Positions 41,834-53,420 of a stretch of DNA of 64,000 bases are shown in pieces. The stretch is from Albugo candida (lineage: Eukaryota; Oomycota; Peronosporomycetes; Albuginales), in the NCBI GenBank assembly GCA_040437565.1, contig JBDOQK010000004.1, forward strand, positions 310,001-374,000. Direction: 5' to 3'. The notes below the pieces were generated by a model. It did not search any database and had not been told where the DNA came from. It saw nothing but the letters and a program-made list of their open reading frames with translations. Within the stretch, counting starts at the first letter, position 1, and every line of letters begins with the position of its first letter. The translations under genes were made by a program, and so were the position numbers.

Positions 41834-44800
41834 ATGAAGCACGCCAATCAAACTTCCAGAATGCCTCAAGCATTGTTGAAACAGTCTATACGAAGCGATT
41901 CAGAGACCAAAGACATATCATCTCAACAAAAACTCTTCTTTCATGGATGCTCATTGCCACCAAAATTGCTCAATGACGCACCCAAATGGCAAACAGGAAT
42001 GCTGTCTCTCGCATTGTCAAAAGTCAGAGTTTGTGAAGAAAGTCGACACATTTTTCCAAAAAATGTACTAGTTCGAGTGATATGGTGGGGAGAAGATCGT
42101 CCCGGACAGCTTTTTCGCCCAAAGTGTAGCTATGAAGCATCACCTAAAGCGAATTTCAAAAGCGAAGAAGATGAAACACAAGGCTTGTATAAAAGCTGGC
42201 AAGATTGGGCCATTGAATACGCAATTGTAGTGCCTCCCTCTCACTTTTACGTGTACCTGCAAGATATGGTACGCATCGCTTTCGCATCCTACGAATGGAT
42301 CGTATTTCTAATTACATCTATAGAGAGAGCTTATGGCTGATATGATTGATCCAAAGACGCGGCGTGTGATTGGTAAAGCTCGAATTCCTTTGTGTAGGCT
42401 ACTTCCCGGTGATGGTGTAAATCCAGAATGGCAGCCGTTGCATTCGGCGTCGTATCCCATTTATTCGGTGGCAAGTACGCAGAAGGATCCAAACACTGAT
42501 AGTAACAATCGGCAGGTGCTGGGTCAACTTTTTGTCATGATCTCTATTCAATGGAATCAGGAACAGCATTACATACAAGATGATACATTTGAACGTCGCA
42601 ACGACTTTACTCGGATTGACACAAGTGAAGCTAGTGACAACAATCACAAAAGCATGGACTCAGTGAGCCCAAAAGACGAAAGATCTGATCATTCAATTGA
42701 TCGTTATGAGGATGATTGTGATTTGAACGAGGAGTCTACCGATCATCACGCAACAGCACCAGAGATGCATTACAAAATGCGCGCAGGGCTTGATCTCAGC
42801 GGTGATACAAAGCTGCGAGCCTTGATTTTAAAAGGAAAGGAGCTTCGAAAAATGATGCAAGTCGCAAAACGCACATCAATACCTGATTCATCTCGTCCTG
42901 AGTTGATCACGAATATTGATGGTGCAGGGTCTATCTACGCTGATCATACTGACTTGAGTGAAATCAGAAATGAGGTCGCCATTTCGGCATGTTTGGCAAG
43001 ATATCAAGCAATGTCTGCATTACACCCCGCTTCCGTGAGTATGTCGAGAAGTCATTTGGACAACAGCGTCATGACTGGCATACTTCACCTCAAGTCACTA
43101 CAAGTCGACACAGATTTTCTTAGACGCTTTAGAAGATTCATTCAAATAAAATCCTCATGGGATCATCGCAGTCCAGATAAGCAAAAATCGGATCCGGTAC
43201 TGAACGTATCCATATTCTATCAGTACGAAAGTCAAGCAGGCAATAGTGCCGATGAAATGCATTTACTAGCAGATTGCTCATTGATTCTTTCCCACACTCT
43301 GCTGGCAGGGAAAGAGAAGGTGGAAGTCTGGTCAGGCTTGGAACGGCAAAGTGAGAATTGCGCTGCTGCATCAACCTTTCTTCTTGAGCGCAATGTTCCA
43401 GGTCGTGAAGGCCTATGTATATGCGTCCAGCTACATCTTCGGCAGAGGGCATCTAAAAGCACTGGGAGTAATAAGATTGGTTTGAAAGGTCAGCGAGCCA
43501 TCGGAATATGCAGCCCAGGCGAACACCACATTCCACTGTTCTTCACATCACCTGGCTCACTTCCGAGCTCGAAGCTACTCAGAAACAATAGTCTACATCG
43601 AAGGACAAGAGACTCACAAGCAGTTGGCCTCATTTCGCTCGACTTGGAACTTCCACAATCCAATCGAATCCCACAAGCAGTCAGTAGTGAAGATATCGAT
43701 TCACCAATCTCTGATCCAACTTCATCTGAATTAGAGTCCATCAGTTCATCGATCCATTCAACTCCACTGCACGATCAAGATACGGGTCGTGACAAGGAGA
43801 CTTTGATGAAAAATAATGCACTAGTACTTGATACAATCAGTTTAGACTCGGAGAAGCTTTTATTGTCCGAAACATTTCGTCAACAAGGCAACGAGTGCAG
43901 ATACATACAGCTTCGGTCCACCATTCCTCAGCTCGGAGTGCAGAATACGAACGACATACGCATGGATACAGAGGAAGAATCTAGTATCTGTCTAACACGC
44001 AAGCTTTTTGAGCTAAACGACAAACAAGTTGTTGACTCGGAGAAGAAGCGAGAAGCAGACTTTGGTCAGTACATGAAACTACTTCCTCGACTTGCGTCAA
44101 ATGCCCTGCTTCAGCATCAGAATCAAGTGATTGTGTTTGAAGTATGGCTATTACTACCGAGGAGCAGGAGCGATTCCCATGAATTCCGATCGAAACATCT
44201 TTTGGGACTTGTCAAAGTACCTTTTAGTAAATTCTTTGATTCGTACATCAAAGGTGGCAATGAAAAGACTTTGACAGATATTTCAATAGAGCATATTTGC
44301 GCTACTCACTCAAGCTGTTGGCCAATTCAGCATCCACTTTCCGAAGCGGAACTTGGCTATCTAAGTATCACAATTTTGAGCGGAACAATCAAACAAGTAA
44401 GTCCTTGATCAGTTTTCAGTATTTTGTTTTGTAGTGAAATGGTAATTGTAGATAAAAGCTTTTCGGGTAGCTCAAAATGGTTTCAGAGTCCTTCAACGTC
44501 GAATTCGTCAATTTCTTAGCAATAAGAAAAGAAGAAAATGCAATGCCTTAATTGTAAAAGAGCAGAAAGCCGCGAGCTTCCGAATAGAAAGTCAAAATGG
44601 TCGCTTGACATTCGCAATGCGTGGAGGACTGACCTTCAATCATGAGCATAAAGTGGTATGTCAGATAGATGGACGACTCAATTTCATGGCATCAGTCAAA
44701 GCAGATGTAATGGCTACGATTCCTTTCCGAATTTTGTGGGATCAATGCCTCTGTGAGCAAAGTATCACCGTCCATTACAAACTACCAAGCATTCTTGACT

Positions 44801-47800
44801 CTTACGGCAATCACGAGAACGTGTTATCACGAGCAAAATTAGACCTTACATTATGCTTGCTTGACGACGATTGTGTCATTCAACGTGGGCAAGCTGTTAT
44901 AGAAATCCATCAACTTATCAAAGCCGGCACACTCGACATATCGAAAGAGCTCGACATTCCAATCACTTGGTGTCCTAGAGATAGTTCCAGTCTCAATTCC
45001 GATTTTGATTTGACTCCACCAAACATCTTACCAATTTGGCTTCACTTCGGTCAGTTTACTTCTCATACATTTGCTGAAGAAGGTAATGGAATATCCATTT
45101 GGAAAGATAACCTGTTGGTTCCGAGACTCTGGGTACAAAGAGAGAATCTGACCTCTCCACATCTGGAATTGCATCTTATTGTACGTTCCCTTGCAGGTTT
45201 ACAACATCTCCTTGATACGTGGTGGCAATATGTGGACGATAATCCGATGGAAAATAATACTTTCGGATCGCTCTATCGAGATTTACAACACTTGAGCATG
45301 AAAACGACATCCACGAATGTAAAGAAGACAGCAGGAGATTCTAAGCTACAGTTTGAATACTGTGTTTGCGTTGGTAGTCAGCTTCATCACAAGCTACGAG
45401 TCGATTCCAAAGTCAGAAACAACGAAATGATGAAATCTTCTTGCATTCTCAGATTCGATGCAAAATCCCTTTTGTGGTGGGCGCGCTTTTTTTCTCCTCC
45501 TTTATCTCTACAATCTTTGCTTCAGGATAGAAATGCTGAGTTTGCTCACTTGGATTATCAAATAATCGACATCACCGTCCATTCCGAATGGATTCGATAC
45601 ATACAACAAGCAGACTCGTCCTTGGAGATTTCTCTTCGCCTTTTAGATGTAAAGAAGCTGGCATCGATTGAGCTTGGAATGGTCTCGATCCCCCTTTCAT
45701 CCATACTGTGCCGTCAAAATGGAGTGGAAGGGATTTTCCCTATTCAAGTCGGCGCATCATTGCCACACTCACGGGTACACCAACTGAGCTTGGGTAGATT
45801 GAATGTTCAATGTGCTCTTGGCCCCGAAAACGCAAACATTGACGAGGGCATCACATCACATCTCCTCGACGACAAATGTGAAAATGTGGGAAATCAAGAA
45901 AAGAAGGCAATGGCACGACTTGAAATTCTAATTGAGGAAGCCCGACATCTTGTACGTCCAAAGGATGATCACAGTGAGCTACCACCAAGCACTTTTGCAC
46001 GTGTGGAGTGGTCAGTGCCACCGTCCTCGCCAGATGAAGAAAAAGGCGAGTTCCAACTACAGCCATTGACTGATTCGGAAACTCCATTAATATCATGCTC
46101 CTCGAATCCCGTCTACGCATTTGTGAAGACAATCACATTCCCATACACAGCAGGCTTGTCAAATGAAGATAATTGGCGACAATGGCTTAGCAGACAAGCG
46201 CTAAAAGTTGCTATCTATGTCAAGGAATCGAGCCATAATCAGATGTCAGCCAATAATGAACCTGAGCTAATTGGAACTGCAGTAGTGGACCTTGGTGTAC
46301 TTGACAAGAAAAGCTGGAATGAGATCAACGGCTGGTACCATATTCAGCACCCTGTGTGGCATCAGTCATGTGGGCAATGTAAAGTTCGAGTGCTTCTGCA
46401 GATTGATTCGGATAGTTCCGCGCTTGAAATGGAGAACAGTGGTTCGATGAATTTACTCTGTGATCGGGTAAACAATACTCTGGAGCCAACCACCCAGCCT
46501 GGAGACATTTCAGGCAACAGGGACGTACAATCTGTACATTTGGCAGCGAAAGAGATCTGTGAACGACTTTCGAAGCTATCAAGAGGACTTGATTCTTCTA
46601 GCTATCGCTCTGATAACTCGCTTTCTCGCAAATCAAATTCGGATTTCGGGGATAGTGGAATTTCTTCACTAATAGAAGAGGGAGGCGGTTCATCGAAAGA
46701 GTCGAAAATAGAGAAATTGGGAAAGACTGATGCTAAATGCTCGAAAACTCTACTAGACGACAACCAAGATGTGCATTCTATGTTTGAAGCCAGAAGTTGT
46801 ACGAAACCTTTCATCGTATCATTCCAAGAGCCATTGACATTATCCTCACTTGGTATTCAAGAAACCTCTCCACGCTCGTCGGTAGCAGACACTCGTTCGA
46901 TGAATGACGTAAGTTTGAGGCAAGATCAGCATCAAAGTCTACTTACGGAAGACAAAAGCCTCATCGAATATATGCCGCGGGAAGTGACACCTTCAGCAAA
47001 CCAAACTTGTCCGGAATTGAAATCACGCACTGCAAGAGCTTCCATCAAACCCATCGACTCCGACTTGGAGACCGACTTTGTAATGCCTTGCATACCAAAA
47101 GCAAAGACGACCTCAGATGAAAGTTATATTCTACCGATTGACGATGGCAGGATGCGATCTGTTAGATTCGATGAACAAAGTTTTATACCGGACTTTGATG
47201 AGGCAATTTGGCCATTTGATAGTACAAAGTCTGAACTTCCAGCTACAAGTTCCCAGCTTCCTGCTGATTTCTCAGCTATCGAGCCATCGAGCTTTCCACC
47301 TGGCGCAAGTCAAATCGAAGATATGGATACCGAAGCTGAATTACCTGATGAAATATCAAGCGACAATCTCGATAATGAGATCTCGAGAGAATCATATGGA
47401 CGAATGACTCAGTGTGTGGCTGCCTCGGACACAAAAGAAATTGACTTTGAAGATACCGAAATTGTGAAATCAAAGACCGCAACCGAATGTATCACGAAAG
47501 AGATCGGGACCATAACTAGGGATCTGGAAGCAGATGTCAAGGATCAGGAGCAAGTATCCAACTCGAAGAATTGCACTCCGATACAGCGAGAAGATAATTG
47601 GGCTGGGATCACCGCATTCGAGGCCGAAGCTAGCTTTGGAGCGATCATACTTTCCAAATGTCGCGTAATGAATGAATCGACGGGAGCAAACACTTGTGAA
47701 GTGAAGTGTACGCAAGCTTGTTTCGTAGAGAAATATGATGTTGCAATCCAATACGACGATTTAGACAAGACCAATGAATTAGATGGACAATTTTTGGATA

Positions 47801-48816
47801 CTACAGAGCCTGAAAGTAGTAATTTGGTTGAGTTGGCTGACGCTGCGACTCAGACAGACTTTGACGATCAGAATGTTTCTTCGGATGGTGAGCCTCAGCT
47901 AAACAAATTATCTGCAGACCAAAGATGTGATACAGCGACCCAAACCAGCCAAATAATCGAAGAAAAGGATCGAAATGACTTGGCACCATATTTCGATCAA
48001 ACTGAAGAAGACAAAAGCTGTACACAGACAAAGACAGAGCCAATCATCACGGATTCTAGCGATAGTCAAGGTGCCACGAAACCATCTGAGCAACAGGATC
48101 AATCTTCCATGTTCTCTTCTCTAAGTGGAATTACATTACAGTGTTTGATACAGAAAATTGACGCGATGCATGAATTACTTCAACAATTACGCCACACGTA
48201 TCAGATTACACCCAGCCGTAGTAGCGATCGCGCTACCAGTGAGCTCGAACAACAAGTCTCATTCTGTCCGGTACCTGTACACAATGCACTTCCGACTCAT
48301 CAGCCAGATAACACGAATCGAGTCGAACACAAAGCAAATACTTGTGATCGTATCAATCAAGCGTCCATTGTACAGACAAGCTCTGGTGGCTTGATTCCTT
48401 TTGAAGACTTTGGAAAAATCAAAAATCAACTATCAAGTCCATGCAACACCCGCGACAAAGATATAACAAATGTTTTCAACATGGAATATCATAGCGATCT
48501 CATTCAGTCTCCTTCTTGTGCTGAAACGGAGCATAACAACCCAATTAATGCTGCTTTTGGGGACCCGAATTTCTCACACGAAAGCATACTTGCTATGTCT
48601 GCTTCAAATACTGTCAAGAATCCCCGAAATGCATCACTTGATCCAAGTAGCAAGTCAGAGTGGATATCGCGCGCTCGATCACTTTTTGCCGATTCCGAGA
48701 CCGAACGCATTGCACGTATTATGAACATCAACTTGGACTCTTTTATTTCCGATGATGATTATGACGATAGTGAAGAGGAAAAAAATGACTTTGAAGAGAG
48801 TATGTTCAATTTGTAA
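41834..48816 (+). CDS. C2CD3: C2CD3-like centriolar C2-domain protein
   Basis: Three exons: 41834-42268, 42324-44396, 44452-48816; phases agree, 2290 residues (human C2CD3 about 2350). The start chosen is the first ATG in frame; the frame is open 21 codons further up. The N-terminus has the C2CD3-type segment SLPPKLLNDAPKWQTGML and VLVRVIWWGEDRPGQLFRP near residues 60-95. Several C2-like beta-rich blocks follow (TRRVIGKARIPLCRLLPGDG; VWLLLPRSRSDSHEFRSKHL; ARLEILIEEARHLVRPKDDH). After residue about 1500 the protein is acidic, disordered and S/T/E-rich. It ends with SRARSLFADSETERIARIMN, a conserved-looking helix. C2CD3 sits at the distal centriole lumen and is needed for distal appendages and ciliogenesis. 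The neighbouring DZIP1-like gene acts in the same structure. Confidence 0.82.
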
Positions 48817-48884
48817 AACCTTGCAGCAATCTTTCAGACGGAGGGGATTCAACCTTTATCGCAAAGTTTGAAGTTGAACTTGTG

Positions 48885-49205
48885 ATGGCTGCATTTATCG
48901 ACGAAAAAGATGAGCAAGATTATATTTATATTCGTTCAGTGTACGAAAGCCTCGAATCTATGAATCAAGCGAGCGTCAAGCTGATCGTAATCGAGGAAGA
49001 AGTGGATGCTCTTTTTCTCGATCTCATTCTCGCTGAAGGTGCGAATGTCAAGAGTCGATAAAACCTTGCTCAAATTGAATACCTGATAGTGAAACTAGAA
49101 TCCCTTAAAAGGCAATGTTTGCGTCTCAAAGCACTTGACGTTCTAAATGAAGACTCTGACGAACCTGCTCCAAAAATATCAGAGTATATCACACCAACTG
49201 GTTAG
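48885..49205 (+). CDS. Small coiled-coil protein, unrecognised
   Basis: Two exons, 48885-49038 and 49090-49205, join in phase across a 51-nt GT-AG intron (GTGCGA to TGATAG) to give 89 residues. The product is helical: VYESLESMNQASVKLIVIEE and VKLESLKRQCLRLKALDVLN, ending EYITPTG. The size and heptad pattern resemble small subunits of adaptor complexes (BLOC-1- or dynactin-like), but no family can be named. It lies 68 bp after the C2CD3-like stop. Confidence 0.5.
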
Positions 49206-49229
49206 GCGGATGACTTAGAGGCAGAGGCC

Positions 49230-49990
49230 TGATTTGTTGTTGACTGCTACCAAGGCAATACAGCTCTGACTCGTGTCTTCTATTGTCGTTTCTGTGATCA
49301 CTTTGTGCATATCTTTTGCACTTGCAGCGGGCGAAAAAGTACCTGAAGTATACGTGTCAGTGAATACGTGACCGGGATGAATGATGATTGCGCTTATTCG
49401 AGCAGATCTTGAGTCGATTGAAAGACATGTGATAATTGGTTTAAGGCAGCTTTAGATGGTCGGTATCTATAATGCGTGCTCTATTGGTTCAGTGCGATGC
49501 TTCCCCACTTAAATGTGATTTGCACAGCCTTTGCTGATTCATGCAATTGGGTGTCTAGTTTCAGATTAGAAAGAAGCGCACGCGTCAGCTGAAAAGACCC
49601 TACAGCATCGATTTTGAATTGATCTATCAAAATCATCTTTCGTGGAATCCCTTAGCCTTCGGTTAAGTAATTTGCAGCATTATCAATTAGCAAATCTATC
49701 GGAATGCCGAGCAGTGATGCTGCGAATTGGACATTGCAGCTGAAAGGCACAAATTTCTACGGCTGAAGCTCACGTAACTTTACATCAAATAAACGATAGC
49801 TCTGAAAACGAAACTGAGCCAACTGAGATTTAAGAATTTTTGCACTTCTTCCGCTTCCTTCACCAGCCTTGTTGTTGCTACAACGTTTCATCGCTCCTTC
49901 ATATAAATTCTAACGACCTCTAGGCCTATACCACGAATGCTTCCTATGATAGTCGTGGTCTTTTGCTTCTCTATGATCTTGCTGTGTATC
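49230..49990 (-). pseudogene. Degraded short-chain dehydrogenase copy
   Basis: Minus-strand fragments in several frames match the adjacent intact SDR: a TGxxxGIG-like GSIRGIGLEVV near 49930, an LLID-NAANYL segment near 49690, FQLTRALLSNLKLD near 49570, and a C-terminal TLHPGHVFTDTYTSGT near 49360. Stops and frame changes separate them, so it cannot encode a full enzyme. It lies just downstream of the intact SDR gene in the same orientation, as expected for a tandem duplicate that decayed. Confidence 0.65.
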
Positions 49991-50141
49991 GCGCGATATG
50001 CTGTCAATAGCTTACATTATACACTAATGAAAAGCGACACTCATTTTGTAAAATTGTGAAAAAATGGCTTCGACATAGGAGATATAAAAGAATGTAAAAG
50101 ACATCAAATTCATTGTTAGATTGAATATGTTGATTAATTAC

Positions 50142-50891
50142 TTACCACGGGATCACCCCTCCCTTGTACGATAGGAACTTGCCTGTATCTTGGAGTTTTA
50201 TTCCATCCAAAACCTTCACCAGTCCCGCAGTACTTTCATCCGGAGTGATAGTTCCTTTCATTTGCGTCATATCAGTTTTGACAAAGCCAGGATGTAACGT
50301 CACGGAGATGATATTATCACGCTTCAGATCATGTGCAAATGACTTATTGATCATGTTGACTGCAACTTTTGAAGCTCGATAGCCATAATAGCCGCCCGAA
50401 TTATTGTCTTGGATGCTTCCAATGCGAGAGGAGATTTGTGCAACAATAGCACTTCCATCCTTTTCCGCCGCAAGTTTCAGATTGGGCAAGAATGATCGAG
50501 TCATGAGAAAAACACCGACAGTGTTCACCTCAAACTGACGCATCAGATCTTCCTTCGTGGTATCCATAAATCCTCCAGGTTTTAGTATTCCTGCATTGTT
50601 AATCAGTAGATGTACCGGGACTTCCTTTAGAGAGATAGCCGCTTTGTGAATTGAATTCTCGTCTGATGTGTCCAATGTGACCACTTTCCATGGCTTTAAT
50701 GCATTCAGCTAGAATCATACAAAAATTGTGAGAATTGCAAAAAGTGGCACGAATTAGACACATACTTTTTCGGCTGCATCTGGATTACGAACAGACGCTA
50801 TGACATTCCATCCTTCGTTCTTGTAATGCTGAGCAAACGCATAACCAATACCGCGATTGCATCCCGTGATGAAAACAGTCTTTGGTCCCAT
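50142..50891 (-). CDS. Short-chain dehydrogenase/reductase
   Basis: Two exons, 50891-50766 and 50708-50142, in phase across a 57-nt intron; 230 residues. A classical SDR: the nucleotide-binding TGCNRGIGYAFAQHY at residues about 9-23, LLINNAGIL, the catalytic serine in ISSRIGSI, and the YxxxK motif in GGYYGYRASKVAVN. VTLHPGFVKTDMTQMKG follows. It resembles bacterial C-factor/carbonyl-reductase-like SDRs and probably uses NAD(P)H to reduce or oxidise a small substrate that cannot be named. A decayed copy lies next to it. Its start is about 110 bp from the divergent SDF2-like gene. Confidence 0.85.
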
Positions 50892-51002
50892 TTCGGAAAA
50901 GTAGAAGTGAGTTCCTTCGAGATTCTAATAACATCGGTAGAATACCGGTACCTGTTGCTAAATTTCTGGACACGCTTTACTGAGCTTAAAATCGTCCACG
51001 TC

Positions 51003-52017
51003 ATGACTCCTTTTTGGACTCTGTTTGTACTCCTCTTGTCATGGACTCTGTTTTCTGTAGCTCGAAGCAAGGAAGAGACTCGATGCATTGGATGGAGAGC
51101 AACCTCCAATTGTAGTCCACACGCGAAAAATAATCCCAAAAAAGACCGCTCTTGCAAAGAAACCATTTTAAAAGGGGAAAGCGGGTTCTGTGAATGTGAA
51201 GGACGACGACGTGTCAGAGATTCGACATGTGATCATCATCCGTTTACGTGTGAGGAAGCTTGTAAAGCTGCGTCGTCAGCGGAACTGTCGTGTGAGTCCA
51301 AGCTTATCGTCTAAGTTCAGCTAATGTAATGTGCCTGTACTTTAGATCCCAAAGGCTTTGAATTTGTTACTTGTGGAAGCTCCATAAAGCTCGTCAATGA
51401 GGAAACTCGCTTTCGTCTACACTCTCATGAGATTTCCTATGGTACTGGCAGCCAGCAGCAATCCGTCACTGCTCACAGCTCGCGTAACGACGTCAACAGC
51501 TACTGGATTGTTAAGGAGGAAAATGAAGAAACGCCTTGTAACACAGGTAAGCATTTCAGTCAAAATTTTTCAATTTATCTATCGCATTTATCTGAGGAAC
51601 TTTAAAGGTGAGAAAATCCAATGTGGATCAAAGATTCGATTGGAGCATGCATCCACCCGTCGAAATTTGCATTCGCACAATTTCAAAGCTCCTTTGACAA
51701 AGTCTCATGATGAAGTGAGTGCTTTTGGAGTAGCAGGCGAAGGAGACTCTTTTGACTCGTGGGTGCTGGAATGTCTGGAAGACATGCAGTGCACGGCTGC
51801 AGGTCAATGTGAAGACGGCGGTTATTGGAAACGAGGCAGTCTTGTCCGTCTGCGCAACGCCATCACTGGGACGTATCTACTAACCTCGAATCAGAAACGT
51901 TTTGACGACTCGAATTGTCCCCAATGTCCCATCAACGGACAACAAGAGGTCAGTGCGGCTTCGAAAGTCGATGAAAAAACAACTTGGTTTGCAGAAGAAG
52001 GGGTTTACGTCATTTAG
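51003..52017 (+). CDS. SDF2-like MIR-domain ER protein with N-terminal Cys-rich domain
   Basis: Three exons, 51003-51291, 51346-51546, 51608-52017, in phase; 299 residues. The ATG opens a signal peptide (FWTLFVLLLSWTLFSVA). Next is a cysteine-rich domain with CIGWRATSNCSPHAKNN, GESGFCECEG and FTCEEACKAA. MIR repeats as in SDF2 follow: FVTCGSSIKLVNEETRFRLH, SHEISYGTGSQQQSVTAHSS, SYWIVKEENEETPC, then IQCGSKIRLEHASTRRNLHS and GSLVRLRNAITGTYLLTS. SDF2 proteins act in the ER with Hsp40/Hsp70 and in O-mannosylation quality control. The C-terminus (EEGVYVI) has no KDEL-type signal. The Cys-rich front end is not part of animal SDF2. Confidence 0.82.
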
Positions 52018-52099
52018 GAGGCCAGAGTCCGAGGGATAGACGAATTTTTGGAAGAAATGAAAAGCATTCGATTTGACATGTTCAAAATACCGCTCTTAA

Positions 52100-52789
52100 T
52101 CAGACCTTATCAAAATGAACATGGACATTGTCCTTCACTGCAATTTGACCCATATATCCGCTGTACTGATAGTTTATTCCCAGAGTTTCTAAAATGTTAC
52201 GCTTCTGCGTTTCCTTTTTCAGTATTCTTTTGCAGCGCTTTCGTTCCTGAAGAAATGTTCGTTCGGCATTATATTCCTTTCGACTTTGTGCCACGTGATT
52301 GTGCACTTTGAAAGCTTTGTTGGCTCCGACAAATAAGCGTTCATGAATGCGAGTGGTAGGAATTAGATGACACGCTAATTTGTGATCGAAAAGACAATAA
52401 TCGTTCATGGTTTCGGCCACTATTTTCGCAACTTCTGCATCCTGGAATTCGATAAAAGCAAAATGTTTTGATTTGCCTGTTCGTTTATTCCGAGATAATC
52501 GTAGGCGCGTGACTTTTCCAAACTGTTTGAAGAAACCCGACATTTGTTCCTCGTAAAACCCATGGGGTATTCTACCCAAGTAAACAACTCGGGACGATTC
52601 CGATTGCGTCGCATTATTCTCCGCTGCAAGTCGAGCTTTTTTACTTTTCGTGGCGATAGGTATTGGAATGATATTCTCTTTTGTTTCCAGTTGCGTATTA
52701 TTCTTTGTATTTTGCTCATTGTCGCTGTCAGAATTCCATTCTTCGCCTTGTAATTTTTCTAATTCGGTTGTAATCGAATTGGAGACCAT
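52100..52789 (-). CDS. Nucleolar RRM protein, NIFK/Nop15-like
   Basis: Single exon, 229 residues. An RRM spans about residues 68-145: RNP2 VVYLGRIPHGFYEEQM, then GKVTRLRLSRNKRTGKSKHF and RNP1 HFAFIEFQDAEVAKIVAETM. The family-typical NDYCLFDHKLACHLIPTTRI, HERLFVG and a basic tail (ERKRCKRILKKETQKRN) follow. This is the pattern of NIFK and yeast Nop15, needed for 60S ribosomal subunit maturation in the nucleolus. The acidic N-terminus (EEWNSDSDNEQN) fits. Some uncertainty remains about the exact start. Confidence 0.85.
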   Translation of the reverse strand: MVSNSITTELEKLQGEEWNSDSDNEQNTKNNTQLETKENIIPIPIATKSKKARLAAENNATQSESSRVVYLGRIPHGFYEEQMSGFFKQFGKVTRLRLSRNKRTGKSKHFAFIEFQDAEVAKIVAETMNDYCLFDHKLACHLIPTTRIHERLFVGANKAFKVHNHVAQSRKEYNAERTFLQERKRCKRILKKETQKRNILETLGINYQYSGYMGQIAVKDNVHVHFDKV

Positions 52790-52884
52790 TTTTGATTGGC
52801 GTCAAGCAAGTGAAAATAATGAGCGCCATATATATTTTCTACCAGTTATGTGTTAAATGTTCGGATGCAAGTACGACCTTTAAC

Positions 52885-53200
52885 AGTGCAGATGATCTTT
52901 TGACCTTTCTATTGCAATTACGGAGCCGCTTGGAATCATCGCATACATCAAAGGGTCGGTTATGCAACGACAGACTACGGTTGCATAACGGACGTAGATA
53001 CATTGCCAAAAGAGAAACTAAAAAAACCACAAGATTCCATCGCTCGTAACCAGGGTTCGACAAGGCAGAAACGAGATTGGCGCCGCATCGAACGATCACA
53101 AAAGATCTCCACACAATTTTGTGTTCCACAAATACGAAAAATTATCATTCCAACGACTCTTACTAGTCGCGTAGCCCTTTTGCACTTGAAGGCAAAATAG
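52885..53200 (+). CDS. Uncertain open frame, basic product
   Basis: A frame open from a stop near 52899 to the TAG at 53198-53200. It reads FYCNYGAAWNHRIHQRVGYA then DVDTLPKEKLKKPQDSIARN and RQKRDWRRIERSQKIS. It has no ATG at its head, so it would need an upstream exon that I could not place. An overlapping frame (52819-53049) has an ATG but an ordinary composition. It lies between the divergent NIFK-like gene and the MADS-box gene. No family is recognised. Confidence 0.25.
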
Positions 53201-53420
53201 CTTGCTATTTATATATATTGCACATTCAGGAAAGACTTCATTCTTCTCGTCAATCTTTTAGACGTCCTTTTTGAACGTAGGTCCATGAATAGCCGTGACT
53301 GAGTGTTGTCATTGGCATCTATATTCATCTTGATCACAGCACTCATTGCTATTACGGATTTCATAATGATGTTAGGTCGAAAGCTGCGAACAAAGGTGCT
53401 AGTGCTGAAGAAGATTACTG

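Noticed and set aside
42399-42647. Minus-strand frames inside the C2CD3-like gene
   Set aside because: All are antisense shadows of a continuous 2290-residue coding chain.
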